From an uncultured Porphyromonas sp. (lineage in GTDB: Bacteria; Bacteroidota; Bacteroidia; Bacteroidales; Porphyromonadaceae): DNA of 13,417 bases. The number at the start of each line of letters is the position of its first letter. The stretch's first letter is position 1. The stretch is from positions 1-13,417 of the forward strand of contig CABUDK010000033.1 of NCBI GenBank assembly GCA_902490315.1. The letters run 5' to 3'. Below, piece by piece: positions 1 through 7,806 of the stretch. Both the position numbers and the translations under genes were made by a program. The notes beneath the pieces are model-generated. The model was not told the origin of the DNA. It was given only the letters and a program-made list of their open reading frames with translations, and ran no database searches.

Positions 1-637
1 CTTGGTGCGCCTCGGGGAAGTCGCGTATGAGGACGTTGAGGAGGAAGAGCAGGTCGTCGAAGTCCATCGAGTTACTCTCCTTGCAGCGCTGCGTGTAGAG
101 GCTGTAGAGCTTGTACAGCTCGCCCTCATGATTCATCGTATCGTACTTGCGTATCTCCTGATTGGCGGCGTAGGCTTGCGGGGAGATGAGCATGTTTTTC
201 GCATCGGATATGCGCTTGAGGACACGCGTCGGGGTGTAGCTCTTGTCGCTGAGGTCTAGCTCCTTGATGCAGTTGCGTATGAGCGCCTTAGTATCACTGG
301 TATCGTAGATGGAGTAGTCCTGGCTGTAGCCAAGCAGTGGGGCGTAGCGTCGTAGGATACGTCCACAGATGGAGTGAAAGGTGCCCATGCGGAGCCTATA
401 GGCGATGCCTTCGCCAAGCATCTCGCTGACACGTGAACGCATCTCGCCTGCTGCTTTGTTGGTAAAGGTGAGTGCGTAGAGTCGCTGGGGGTTCCACCCT
501 TGGTCTACGAGGTGTGCCAGCTTGTAGGTGATGACGCGAGTCTTGCCTGAGCCCGCCCCAGCAATGACTAGGGCGGGTCCTTCGTTATAGACGACGGCAG
601 CTCGCTGTGCTTCGTTGAGTGCAGTGAGGTCTACCAT
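1..637 (-). CDS. uvrD: UvrD/PcrA-type superfamily 1A DNA helicase, N-terminal part (cut by window edge)
   Basis: This is the first ~212 residues of a 3'-5' SF1A helicase; the 3' end lies beyond the left edge. The protein opens with a Q-motif-like LNEAQRAAV, then Walker A AGAGSGKT (about residues 26-33). Motif Ia follows as LTFTNKAAGEM, then GTFHSIC (motif Ib region) and, near the cut, MDFDDLL, all as in UvrD, PcrA and Rep. In this family the enzyme unwinds DNA after UvrBC incision and clears RecA or replication blocks. The ATG lies one base after the stop of the upstream SWIM gene (TAA-T-ATG), so translation is probably coupled and the gene is the third member of the uvrA operon. UvrD and PcrA cannot be told apart from this fragment, and the symbol is a family label. 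The helicase assignment is secure. Confidence 0.93.
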   Translation of the reverse strand, partial: MVDLTALNEAQRAAVVYNEGPALVIAGAGSGKTRVITYKLAHLVDQGWNPQRLYALTFTNKAAGEMRSRVSEMLGEGIAYRLRMGTFHSICGRILRRYAPLLGYSQDYSIYDTSDTKALIRNCIKELDLSDKSYTPTRVLKRISDAKNMLISPQAYAANQEIRKYDTMNHEGELYKLYSLYTQRCKESNSMDFDDLLFLLNVLIRDFPEAHQ

Positions 638-638
638 A

Positions 639-2021
639 TTACTCTTGCTCTTCCTGGAGGATTGCGTCTAGCGTCTCGAGCAGGCGTATGCGTCGCTTGG
701 GATCGGCGATGGCGTCTCGTAGCGCCTGCAGGAGCTGGTGGGGAAGTGCTTCATCGTCGTACACAGGCTCCTCGCTCGGAGTGGTCGGCTGCTGTGGCTC
801 GTAGGTGCGTATGGTGGGGTCGTCGGGCAGGAAGGTGATCAAGCCCTCTAACCGCTGCGGCAATCGCTCGGGCAGGTCGGTCATCGGGAAGAACTGCTTG
901 GCATCCTCTATAAAGAGATAAGTCGGTCCCAACAGATAGGGGTCGATATGCTGCGTTACGGAGGAGAACTGCAGTGGCGTGAAGAGCGATAGGTGCGGCA
1001 CAGAGATGTAAAGGTGGCTGATCACGAGTCGCTTGATCGCTATGGAGACGGGATCGGTCCACTTGCTGAGCTTTTCGCCACAAGCTACGTAGACAAAGCT
1101 GTAGGCGCCTGAGATGCTTGCGTTTTGTCTAGTCACCTCGGAGGCGAGCGCCACGGAGACTCCCTCAGTCACACCGCGCATCTCTAGTATTTCGTGCCAC
1201 AGGCTCTGCTCCTCCTCGTCATGTACGATGATGAGCATACGCCCTGGCTCGTGAACGGAGACAAAGCGCATCATCGCTATCATAGGCTCTATGATGGTCT
1301 CGCTGTGAGGCGCTGGGATGATGCCGTAGCTCTGCCACAGGAGCTGGTAGAGTGTCTGTCGCATCTCGAGGCTACTCTCAGCCTGTACGTAAGGCTGTGA
1401 CAGTTCGCCCGTGGGGAGCTTTTTGGTTACTAGCTCACGCCAATTGCTGAGACGCAGGTAGCCACGTATCATCTCGTAGACATCGTCGTAGCACTGGAAG
1501 GTACTGGAGAGATCCTTCGCCTCTCGGGTTATTTGATCGATGAGATGGTAATGCTTGGGTGGGAGCAGGGTCCCCTCGAAGTAGCGCGCCTGCCAATCGG
1601 CGTACAGCTCCTCTTTGCCCTTGCCTATACTGCACTCGATGGTGCGTCCCCCCTTGTAACTGATGAAGATAGAGGTGCGGTCGGGCTGGAAGGGTGTGGT
1701 GCCCCAGGGGTAGCCTGGCACCTCCTCCGAGAGGTAGTTGGCGACCGCCTCGATATGCTTGCAAGTGCCTAGCCCGCTGGTGCGAAAGTCTAGACAGGCG
1801 CAGTAGTTGCGGTCGCTCCGTACGCCTCGGAAGGCGACACGGTAGTGGTTTGATCCGCTCTGCACCATGTAGTCTCCCCAGATACGATTCTTGTCTAAGT
1901 GGGTGACGGTAAAGTCGTTTTGCTCGGCAAACTGCTTGCGGAGCGCTATCTGCCAGGCTTCGACGCTCATGCCTTCGGGGCAATAGCGGTTGGAGAGCTT
2001 CTTGGGATCTGTCTGTTGCAT
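639..2021 (-). CDS. SWIM zinc-finger protein with a degenerate SNF2 N-lobe (putative pseudo-helicase)
   Basis: This 460-residue protein contains a SWIM finger, C74-x-C76-x10-C87-x-H89 (NYCACLDFR, then GTCKHIEAV), of the kind found at the N-terminus of Bacteroidetes SNF2/Swi2 helicases. The opening CPEGMSVEAWQIALRKQF also matches my memory of that family. The rest appears to follow SNF2 lobe 1. Residues 221-280 align with the ATP-binding region, but APHSETIIEP sits where DEMGLGKT is expected; LLIIV-like strand MLIIVHD (262-268) and W275 follow. FTPLQFSSVTQHIDPYLLGP (348-366) resembles motif III (GTPLEN...ID..LGP), and LPERLPQRL resembles the end of lobe 1. No DEAx box and no second lobe are present. 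A roughly 60-residue acidic and helical tail ends the protein. It starts 37 nt after uvrA and ends 1 nt before uvrD. A DNA-binding, non-catalytic role in repair is inferred. The SWIM call is firm; the SNF2 ancestry is a reading by eye. Confidence 0.85.
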   Translation of the reverse strand: MQQTDPKKLSNRYCPEGMSVEAWQIALRKQFAEQNDFTVTHLDKNRIWGDYMVQSGSNHYRVAFRGVRSDRNYCACLDFRTSGLGTCKHIEAVANYLSEEVPGYPWGTTPFQPDRTSIFISYKGGRTIECSIGKGKEELYADWQARYFEGTLLPPKHYHLIDQITREAKDLSSTFQCYDDVYEMIRGYLRLSNWRELVTKKLPTGELSQPYVQAESSLEMRQTLYQLLWQSYGIIPAPHSETIIEPMIAMMRFVSVHEPGRMLIIVHDEEEQSLWHEILEMRGVTEGVSVALASEVTRQNASISGAYSFVYVACGEKLSKWTDPVSIAIKRLVISHLYISVPHLSLFTPLQFSSVTQHIDPYLLGPTYLFIEDAKQFFPMTDLPERLPQRLEGLITFLPDDPTIRTYEPQQPTTPSEEPVYDDEALPHQLLQALRDAIADPKRRIRLLETLDAILQEEQE

Positions 2022-2058
2022 AGTTTAGTAGATAAATAGGTATAGATGATTGAGCGGC

Positions 2059-4998
2059 TTAGGAAGCCTGCTCGTCTGATTCTGTCATTGGGGTGCGCTG
2101 CATCTCCTCCTTGAGGTAGTGCGCTGTGTAGCTCTGCGTGTCGGGGCTCTGCGCCATCTCTTGTGGCGAGCCCGCAAAGATGACCTCGCCGCCATTGCGC
2201 CCGCCCTCTAGTCCCATATCAATGAGGTAGTCAGCGCTCTTGATCACATCTAGATTGTGCTCGATGATGAGTACCGTATTGCCACGGTCTACCAGCTCAT
2301 TGACCAGTTTGAGCAGGACACGTATGTCCTCAAAGTGTAGACCTGTCGTCGGCTCATCGAGGACGTAGAGGGTGCGTCCTGTGTCTCGCTTCGACAGCTC
2401 GGTCGCCAGCTTGACACGTTGGCTCTCACCGCCCGAGAGCGTTGTGGAGGGTTGACCTAGCTTGACATAGCCCAGCCCGACCCGCTGCAGCGTAGAGAGC
2501 TTGCGGTAGAGGGCGGGGATATGCTCGAAGAACTCGACCGCCTGATTGAAGGTCATGTCTAGCACCTCGGCTATGCTCTTGCCCTTGTAGCGCACCTCGA
2601 GGGTCTCACGGTTGTACCGCTTGCCACGGCACACATCGCACGGGATGGTCACGTCGGGGAGAAAGTTCATCGAGATGGTTTTGTAGCCGTTGCCCTTGCA
2701 CTCTTCGCAGCGCCCGCCCTTGACATTGAAGGAGAAGCGCCCAGGCTTGTAACCTCGTGCACGGCTCTCGGGGACCTGGACAAAAAGGTTGCGGATCTCG
2801 CTAAAGAGGCCTGTGTAGGTGGCTGGATTGCTCCTCGGAGTACGTCCTAGTGGCGACTGATCGACGAAAGCTATCTTGTCAATCAGATCCAAGCCCTCGA
2901 TAGACGAGTAGGGGAGCGGTGCCTGCTTGCTACGATAGAGATGCTGTGAGATGATGGGTACCAGTGTACCGTTGATGAGTGAAGACTTACCGCTACCCGA
3001 TACGCCTGTTACGCATACGAAGAGACCTAGCGGGATAGAGACATCCACGTTTTTAAGGTTATTGCCCGTGCAGCCTTTGAGTTGTAGCCACGCATCTTCG
3101 GAGGGCTGCCGGTAGGCTGCCGGTAGGGGGATGGCTAGCCTATTAGTCAGATAGTCGCAAGTGAGCGTATGTGTGTCGCCAATCGCGGAGGGCGGTCCCT
3201 GATAGGTCACATGTCCGCCGAGACGACCTGCCCCTGGTCCCATATCGATCAGGTAGTCGGCGGCGAGCATCATGTCCCGGTCGTGCTCTACTACGAGGAC
3301 CGTATTTTGCGCATCACGGAGCTTCTTGAGAGCGTCTATGAGCATACGGTTGTCGCGTTGGTGCAGACCAATGCCTGGCTCATCTAATATATAGAGTACC
3401 TCGACCAGTCCAGTACCGATCTGCGTGGCTAGACGTATGCGCTGTGACTCGCCACCACTGAGCGAAGCAGAGGGACGAGCGAGCGTGAGGTAGTAGAGAC
3501 CTACATCTAGCAAGAAGTTGACTCGCAGTAAGATTTCCTTGATCACTTCGTGGGCTACCTTCTGCTGATTCTTCGTTAGCTGCCCCTCGATCTCACGTAG
3601 TCGCTCTACCAGACGGTCTAGGTCTAGCTCCGTCAGGTCGGCGATGGTGTAGCCTGCTAGCTTGTAGCTGAGGGCTATCGGGTTGAGTCGTCGTCCGTTG
3701 CACTCGGGACAAGCTTGCTCCGTCAGGAATTCTTCCGCCCAATTGCGCATGGAAGCCGTAGCGTCGTCATCCTCCGCCAGCTCCCGCACATACTGAGAGA
3801 CACCCTCAAAGGCGAAGTGTGCCTCGCCCTCATCGTCCTCTTCGTCTGAGTCTACTCCGAAGAATATCTGCTCGACGGCTTCCTCAGGGATCTTTTCAAA
3901 TGGGGTGTCTATCGTGCAGCCATGCTCCGTCAAGATCTCCTCAATAGAGGTAAAGAGTAGGCTGCGCTTCTTATAGCGCCCGATGGGGACGATCGCACCA
4001 TCACGTATGGAGACCTTGGGATCGGCCACCACCTTGTCTATGTCTAGTACGCCCACACGCCCTAGGCCTTTACAGCGCTTGCAGTAGCCACGAGGCGAAT
4101 TGAACGAGAAGTCGGCCGGTGAAGCGTCTGGATAGGCGATGCCACTCTCGGGATCCATCAGTCGCTTGCTCAGATGCTGTATCTCTGTGCTGTCGCGTCG
4201 CATTACATCGATGACGCCCTCTCCGAGCTTCATCGCGATGCCCACCGCCTCGGTGATCCGCTGCTTATTGCTCTCTCGTACGGTACATTTGTCCACTACG
4301 ACACTGACATAGTGTATGGAGAAGCGGTTGAGTCGCATCCCTGGCGTCAGCTCGCACACCTCACCGTCAATGTAAGCGTGCAGGAAGCCTCGTCGTCTCA
4401 TCTGCTCGAAGAGCTCGCGGTAGTGACCCTTGCGATCGACCACGACGGGAGCTAGTATGTAGATCCCCTCGTCGGCGTACTGCTCCATAATATGCTCCAC
4501 TACCTGCTCCTCAGTGTAGCGCACCATCTCCTTGCCTGTGAGGTACGAATAGGGAGTGCCGACACGTGCATAGAGGATACGTAGGTAGTCGTAGACCTCC
4601 GTCACAGTGCCGACGGTAGAGCGGGGATTGGTCGAGGCACTCTTCTGCTCGATAGCTACCACAGGACTGAGCCCCACGATCTCATCTACGTCAGGGCGCC
4701 CGCCTCCGCCCCCGATGAAGCTACGGGCATAGGAGGAGAAAGTGTCTAGATAGCGTCGCTGCCCCTCAGCTAATAGCGTGTCAAAGGCAAGCGAAGACTT
4801 ACCACTCCCTGAGAGTCCCGTCACGACGGTCAACTTATGGCGAGGTAGCGAGACATCTATATTTTTCAAGTTGTGCACACGAGCGCCATGCACTTCGATA
4901 GCGCCCATCGCCCAAAGCTCTTGCTCAGATGCTGAGGGGTGTTTGTCGCGATCGCTGGATAGGTCTGTATGGGGAACTGTCTGTTTATTCTGATCCAT
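2059..4998 (-). CDS. uvrA: Excinuclease ABC subunit A (UvrA), damage-recognition ATPase
   Basis: UvrA dimers scan DNA, bind bulky lesions and load UvrB in nucleotide excision repair. This 979-residue protein has two ABC modules. The first has Walker A GLSGSGKS at 61-68, signature LSGGESQR at 513-520 and Walker B VLYILDEP at 534-541. The second has GVSGSGKS at 665-672, LSGGESQR at 854-861 and LYVLDEP near 877-883. Zinc ligands are visible as C306/C309 with C430/C433, and C764/C767 with C787/C790 in the C-terminal zinc module. The UvrB-binding region (about 130-250) is present, so this is not the shortened UvrA2 type. An acidic insert (SDEEDDEGE, about 384-392) and a glycine run at 96-100 stand out. 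Length is slightly above the usual ~940. The ATG at 4998 gives a polar 30-residue lead before MGAIEVHGAR; Met31 is a possible alternative start. It is first in the operon, followed by the SWIM gene and uvrD. Confidence 0.97.
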   Translation of the reverse strand: MDQNKQTVPHTDLSSDRDKHPSASEQELWAMGAIEVHGARVHNLKNIDVSLPRHKLTVVTGLSGSGKSSLAFDTLLAEGQRRYLDTFSSYARSFIGGGGGRPDVDEIVGLSPVVAIEQKSASTNPRSTVGTVTEVYDYLRILYARVGTPYSYLTGKEMVRYTEEQVVEHIMEQYADEGIYILAPVVVDRKGHYRELFEQMRRRGFLHAYIDGEVCELTPGMRLNRFSIHYVSVVVDKCTVRESNKQRITEAVGIAMKLGEGVIDVMRRDSTEIQHLSKRLMDPESGIAYPDASPADFSFNSPRGYCKRCKGLGRVGVLDIDKVVADPKVSIRDGAIVPIGRYKKRSLLFTSIEEILTEHGCTIDTPFEKIPEEAVEQIFFGVDSDEEDDEGEAHFAFEGVSQYVRELAEDDDATASMRNWAEEFLTEQACPECNGRRLNPIALSYKLAGYTIADLTELDLDRLVERLREIEGQLTKNQQKVAHEVIKEILLRVNFLLDVGLYYLTLARPSASLSGGESQRIRLATQIGTGLVEVLYILDEPGIGLHQRDNRMLIDALKKLRDAQNTVLVVEHDRDMMLAADYLIDMGPGAGRLGGHVTYQGPPSAIGDTHTLTCDYLTNRLAIPLPAAYRQPSEDAWLQLKGCTGNNLKNVDVSIPLGLFVCVTGVSGSGKSSLINGTLVPIISQHLYRSKQAPLPYSSIEGLDLIDKIAFVDQSPLGRTPRSNPATYTGLFSEIRNLFVQVPESRARGYKPGRFSFNVKGGRCEECKGNGYKTISMNFLPDVTIPCDVCRGKRYNRETLEVRYKGKSIAEVLDMTFNQAVEFFEHIPALYRKLSTLQRVGLGYVKLGQPSTTLSGGESQRVKLATELSKRDTGRTLYVLDEPTTGLHFEDIRVLLKLVNELVDRGNTVLIIEHNLDVIKSADYLIDMGLEGGRNGGEVIFAGSPQEMAQSPDTQSYTAHYLKEEMQRTPMTESDEQAS

Positions 4999-5025
4999 TT
5001 ATCTAGGAATGCCGTTCTTAGCCTA

Positions 5026-5050
5026 CAAATATAGTGATTAATTACGACAA
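5026..5050 (-). promoter_or_regulatory. Candidate promoter of the uvrA operon
   Basis: On the minus strand a TATATTTG box (5033-5026) fits the Bacteroidetes -7 consensus TAnnTTTG and lies 27 nt before the uvrA ATG. A TTG triplet at 5050-5048 could serve as the -33 element, but its 14-nt spacing is shorter than the usual 19-21, so only the -7 box is well supported. It would give a very short leader. Confidence 0.5.
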
Positions 5051-5077
5051 GGAGTACAGCGGGGGCACTTCTTGAAT

Positions 5078-5346
5078 AGGGCAGAGGCACTATAAGAAGA
5101 TCAGAAACTCTCTCCAGCCCTCGTCAAGGAAATCCTAAATTGCTCGGTAGAAATACTTGATTTCTCACGGAGGAATAGAAAAACTCTTCGGACTTATCAT
5201 TCGATTCTTCCGAAGTCTCATTTCATTCCTCCGAAGAGATTTTCCTTCCCTCGGTGGAGAATGTTTATTTTCCAGGGAGCTATTTGGGAATTCCTCCGTG
5301 GGGATTGTTTTTAGTCTCTGTAAAGCGCCCTAATGCGCAAGCTTTT
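5078..5346. mobile_element. Decayed MITE-like element related to the one at 11382-11691
   Basis: The left edge (5078-5094) matches 14 of 17 positions of the terminal inverted repeat of the intact element at 11382. The right edge (around 5328-5346) keeps TAATGCG followed by an AGC, as in the opposite terminus, with several mismatches. Between them lies the same kind of ~21-bp degenerate tandem repeat, in the same orientation. No target-site duplication can be seen, which fits an old insertion. It occupies the space between the divergent uvrA and pyrK promoters. Edges are approximate. Confidence 0.5.
5143..5313 (+). repeat. Degenerate tandem minisatellite, about 8 units of 21-22 bp
   Basis: Units begin near 5143, 5164, 5186, 5207, 5228, 5249, 5271 and 5293. 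Each has a core like CTCCGAAG or CTCGGTGG followed by an A/T-rich half ending in ATT; the working consensus is YCTCCGAAGARAATTTTCATT. Spacing stays at 21-22 bp although individual units differ at many positions. There are no unique spacers, so this is not a CRISPR array. Two adjacent units, including GAGCTATTTGGGA, recur nearly unchanged near 11532. Confidence 0.75.
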
Positions 5347-5446
5347 GGCGGTTTATAAAGCCCTCTTACCTGGCAAAAGAGGTAATGTAATCAGATTTAG
5401 CGGTTATGACAATGGTGAGGGCGTGTGGCAAGCCAGCAAAAAGCTG

Positions 5447-5454
5447 TACTTTTG
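5447..5454 (+). promoter_or_regulatory. Candidate -7 box of the pyrK-pyrD promoter
   Basis: TACTTTTG fits TAnnTTTG and is followed by TCCC. A GTGTGG run about 19 nt upstream is a poor -33 element. Transcription would start near 5460, leaving a leader of about 55 nt with a small GCTAT/ATAGC hairpin (5466-5481). This position supports a pyrK start at 5516 or 5522 rather than at an earlier in-frame ATG. Confidence 0.5.
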
Positions 5455-5515
5455 TCCCAGCGGAAGCTATCACCCCATAGCGGGGCACAATAGTTGTCAG
5501 TACGCTTACAATTCA

Positions 5516-6337
5516 ATGTATATGGATCGAATCAAAACATCACAGCCTGCTATCGTTGATGCGGCTGTCCTGCACAATGAACAGGTAGCACCACGCTATC
5601 ACCTACTTTCCCTAAGATTAGATGTCTCTTCTAGCGAGACTTCGTGGCTACAAGGTGTAGCGCCAGGGCAGTTTGTCCAGGTGGACTGTCGCCCAGCAGG
5701 AATACTCTTGAGGCGCCCTATATCCATATACAAGTGGTCTAGAGAGGAGCTATGCCTAATGCTCTTGGTGCAACGAGTAGGACGTGGCAGTAACTATATG
5801 TGCGACCTAAAAGTGGGGGACAGGGTGAATATCGTTGGCCCTCTAGGGACTCCCTTTGCTACAGACCCCACGATAGCTGGCGAGCGTCCGCTCCTAATCG
5901 CTGGAGGGGTGGGGATGGCTCCCATCATCATGCTAGCTCGTCATCTGCAGCAGCTATCAACGGTTCGACCTCACCTGATCATAGGCGCTCGTACCGCTTC
6001 CTTGCTAATACTGCGAGATGAGATAGATCAGATCGGCTGCTCCTACAGCTATACGACTGATGACGGGTCGTATGGTACTCGGGGAGCCGTCTTGGCAGCT
6101 CCAGAGCTAGAACTAGACAACTACTCTATGGTCTACACCTGCGGCCCTCGTCCTATGATGCGTGCCATCCACAACTGGGCAACGAAGCACAACGTGCCGG
6201 GACAGGCTTCTCTCGAGAATCTCATGGCTTGTGGTGTGGGAGCATGCCTGTGCTGTGTCGAAAACATTGCAAACCAAGGGAATACATGCGTTTGTACGGA
6301 TGGCCCTGTATTTAACTTTGATCAACTATTATGGTAA
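5516..6337 (+). CDS. pyrK: Dihydroorotate dehydrogenase B, electron-transfer subunit (PyrK)
   Basis: PyrK passes electrons from the PyrD flavin through a 2Fe-2S cluster and FAD to NAD+ in pyrimidine synthesis. Numbered from this start (273 residues), the FAD-binding RRPIS is at 66-70, the NAD-binding GGVGMAP at 130-136 and a CGP motif at 209-211. The four cluster cysteines C239, C244, C247 and C260 (C-x4-C-x2-C-x12-C) are all present, and CTDGPVF closes the cluster loop. The frame is open back to an ATG at 5333, but those 61 extra codons overlap the decayed MITE end and the probable promoter and have no family counterpart. ATG 5516 is therefore preferred, and 5522 is almost as likely. The last seven bases overlap the start of pyrD (ATGGTAA), which is typical of coupled subunits made in equal amounts. 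Confidence 0.93.
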   Translation: MYMDRIKTSQPAIVDAAVLHNEQVAPRYHLLSLRLDVSSSETSWLQGVAPGQFVQVDCRPAGILLRRPISIYKWSREELCLMLLVQRVGRGSNYMCDLKVGDRVNIVGPLGTPFATDPTIAGERPLLIAGGVGMAPIIMLARHLQQLSTVRPHLIIGARTASLLILRDEIDQIGCSYSYTTDDGSYGTRGAVLAAPELELDNYSMVYTCGPRPMMRAIHNWATKHNVPGQASLENLMACGVGACLCCVENIANQGNTCVCTDGPVFNFDQLLW

Positions 6338-7245
6338 GCACATCTGTCAACATAGGGGGAGGGATTACTCTTAAGAATCCTATCCTAACTGCTTCTGGTA
6401 CTTTCGGATATGGGCTGGAGTTTGCTCCATTTCAAGATCTTAATGAGCTAGGTGGATTTATCGTTAAAGGGACTACGCTACACCCACGACAAGGCAATCC
6501 CTATCCACGGATGGCAGAGACGACAGCTGGCATGCTCAACTGTGTAGGACTGCAGAATAGGGGAGTGGACTATCTAGTAGAGCATATCCTCCCTCAGCTA
6601 AGTCATTACGATACAGAGATTTTTGTCAATGTGAGTGGCTCTACGATAGACGATTATGTCGCCTGTGCTGAGCGACTGAACGACCACCCGAAGGTACGTG
6701 CCATAGAGCTAAACATTAGCTGTCCGAACGTAAAGGAAGGAGGTATGTCCTTTGGTGTCAACTGCGAGAGTGCTTACGAAGTGGTCTCAGCTGTTCGGAA
6801 AGCTTACAAAGGACATCTGATGGTCAAGCTTTCGCCGAATGTCACAGACATTACAGCCATAGCACGTGCTGCCGAAGAGGCCGGCGCTGACAGCCTTTCA
6901 CTCATCAATACGCTCCTCGGGATGGCGATCGATGTCAAAACGCGCAAACCTAAGCTATCCACAATCACTGGAGGACTGAGCGGTCCAGCTGTCAAGCCTA
7001 TAGCCGTCCGTATGGTGTGGCAGGTGGCGCAGTCGGTATCGATCCCAGTCATCGGGCTAGGTGGCATTTCCTGTGTGGAGGATGTGGTCGAATTCTTACT
7101 AGCTGGAGCCACTGCTGTACAAGTCGGGACCTACAACTTTGTCGAGCCAGACATAGCCTCTAAACTTGTCCATAAACTTTCTAACTACCTAGAAGAGAAT
7201 AATATATCAGACGTCAACGAGCTGATCGGAGCTTTGTCAAACTAA
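6331..7245 (+). CDS. pyrD: Dihydroorotate dehydrogenase, class 1B catalytic subunit (PyrD)
   Basis: This FMN enzyme oxidises dihydroorotate to orotate in the cytosol, the fourth step of UMP synthesis. The 304 residues fit the family length. Visible motifs are TASGTFGYG (20-28), FIVKGTT with the FMN-contact lysine K46, and NCVGLQN (70-76). The active-site loop ELNISCPNVK has C131 as catalytic base. Serine would be expected there in the class 2 membrane enzymes, so this and the adjacent pyrK place it in class 1B. Later motifs are the substrate/FMN segment NTLLGMAID, the phosphate-binding GLGGI and the VGTYNF loop. The ATG lies inside the end of pyrK, so the two genes form a coupled pair. No clear terminator follows. 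Confidence 0.97.
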   Translation: MVSTSVNIGGGITLKNPILTASGTFGYGLEFAPFQDLNELGGFIVKGTTLHPRQGNPYPRMAETTAGMLNCVGLQNRGVDYLVEHILPQLSHYDTEIFVNVSGSTIDDYVACAERLNDHPKVRAIELNISCPNVKEGGMSFGVNCESAYEVVSAVRKAYKGHLMVKLSPNVTDITAIARAAEEAGADSLSLINTLLGMAIDVKTRKPKLSTITGGLSGPAVKPIAVRMVWQVAQSVSIPVIGLGGISCVEDVVEFLLAGATAVQVGTYNFVEPDIASKLVHKLSNYLEENNISDVNELIGALSN

Positions 7246-7724
7246 TACTTCATAGAGGGAGGGTATCAAATATATGAGAACTCTTCTCAGAACATACTGA
7301 GCGTGGTCGGGTTTCGCAGATTCTGTCGACTTCATAATAGTCTCGCTGTTTGGAATCTTCTTAAAGTTACTGCAAGATGCAGTAAGCCCTTCAGGCAATC
7401 CAGCTAGACGCTACACAGAACGTGAAGCAAAATTGGTGGAGCTCGTTGGATGACTTGATTATTATAGGATACGTAGTCACGCAAAACCCAGCTAGACGCT
7501 ACACAGAACGTGAAGCAAAATTGGTGGAGCTCGTTGGATGACTTGATTGTTGTAAGATACTTAGTCACGTGTTATAGGATACGTAGTCACGCAAAACGCG
7601 TATCTAAGCAGAATTACTCAGTCTCTCTGGTGTAATCTGCTCTAATTTGAGTCTCTTTTGCGACACCCTCATAGAAACTAGAATGAGTTTTATGTTTAGT
7701 TGAAAATAAATCTAAGGTTTGGAG
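7246..7724. other. Non-coding stretch between pyrD and the fimbrillin gene
   Basis: No convincing gene is visible. It holds a perfect 7-bp hairpin TTACTGC/GCAGTAA (7367-7385) without a T-run, and the tandem duplication listed separately. One plus-strand frame is open from 7301 to a TGA at 7451-7453 and ends in NPARRYTEREAKLVELVG. The duplicated unit repeats that ending with its own stop, so it may be the tail of a lost gene, but nothing upstream supports a start. Confidence 0.5.
7400..7597 (+). repeat. Tandem duplication: two 88-bp units plus a partial third
   Basis: The unit at 7400-7487 starts CCAGCTAGACGCTACAC and is repeated from 7488. The first 61 bp are identical; the tails then differ at about four positions. 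The last 26 bp of unit one (7462-7487) reappear exactly at 7572-7597. The near-identity suggests recent slippage or unequal recombination. No flanking inverted repeats or transposase were seen. Confidence 0.9.
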
Positions 7725-7756
7725 TTTGGGTGTTTCACTCCTTTTGCCTACCTTCG
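7725..7756 (+). promoter_or_regulatory. Promoter of the fimbrillin-like gene
   Basis: TTTG at 7725-7728 and TACCTTCG at 7749-7756 (one base from TAnnTTTG) are 20 nt apart, the normal Bacteroidetes -33/-7 spacing. Transcription would begin near 7762, so an in-frame ATG at 7726 lies inside the promoter and the start at 7807 is the credible one. Confidence 0.65.
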
Positions 7757-7806
7757 CAAGCAAAAGTGAAAATACTCGCTTTTCACATAACACAAATCAT
7801 AATCCT

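Noticed and set aside
2..259. Plus-strand frame at the left edge
   Set aside because: It is the antisense shadow of the UvrD helicase, whose motifs are clear on the minus strand.
5143..5313. CRISPR array
   Set aside because: Units are contiguous and degenerate with no unique spacers, and there are no cas genes nearby.
5333..5515. 61-codon N-terminal extension of pyrK from the ATG at 5333
   Set aside because: It overlaps the decayed repeat element and the probable -7 box at 5447, and PyrK proteins normally start near the FAD domain.
7726..7806. 27-codon extension of the fimbrillin gene from the ATG at 7726
   Set aside because: That ATG lies within the -33/-7 promoter; a start at 7807 gives a complete lipoprotein signal.
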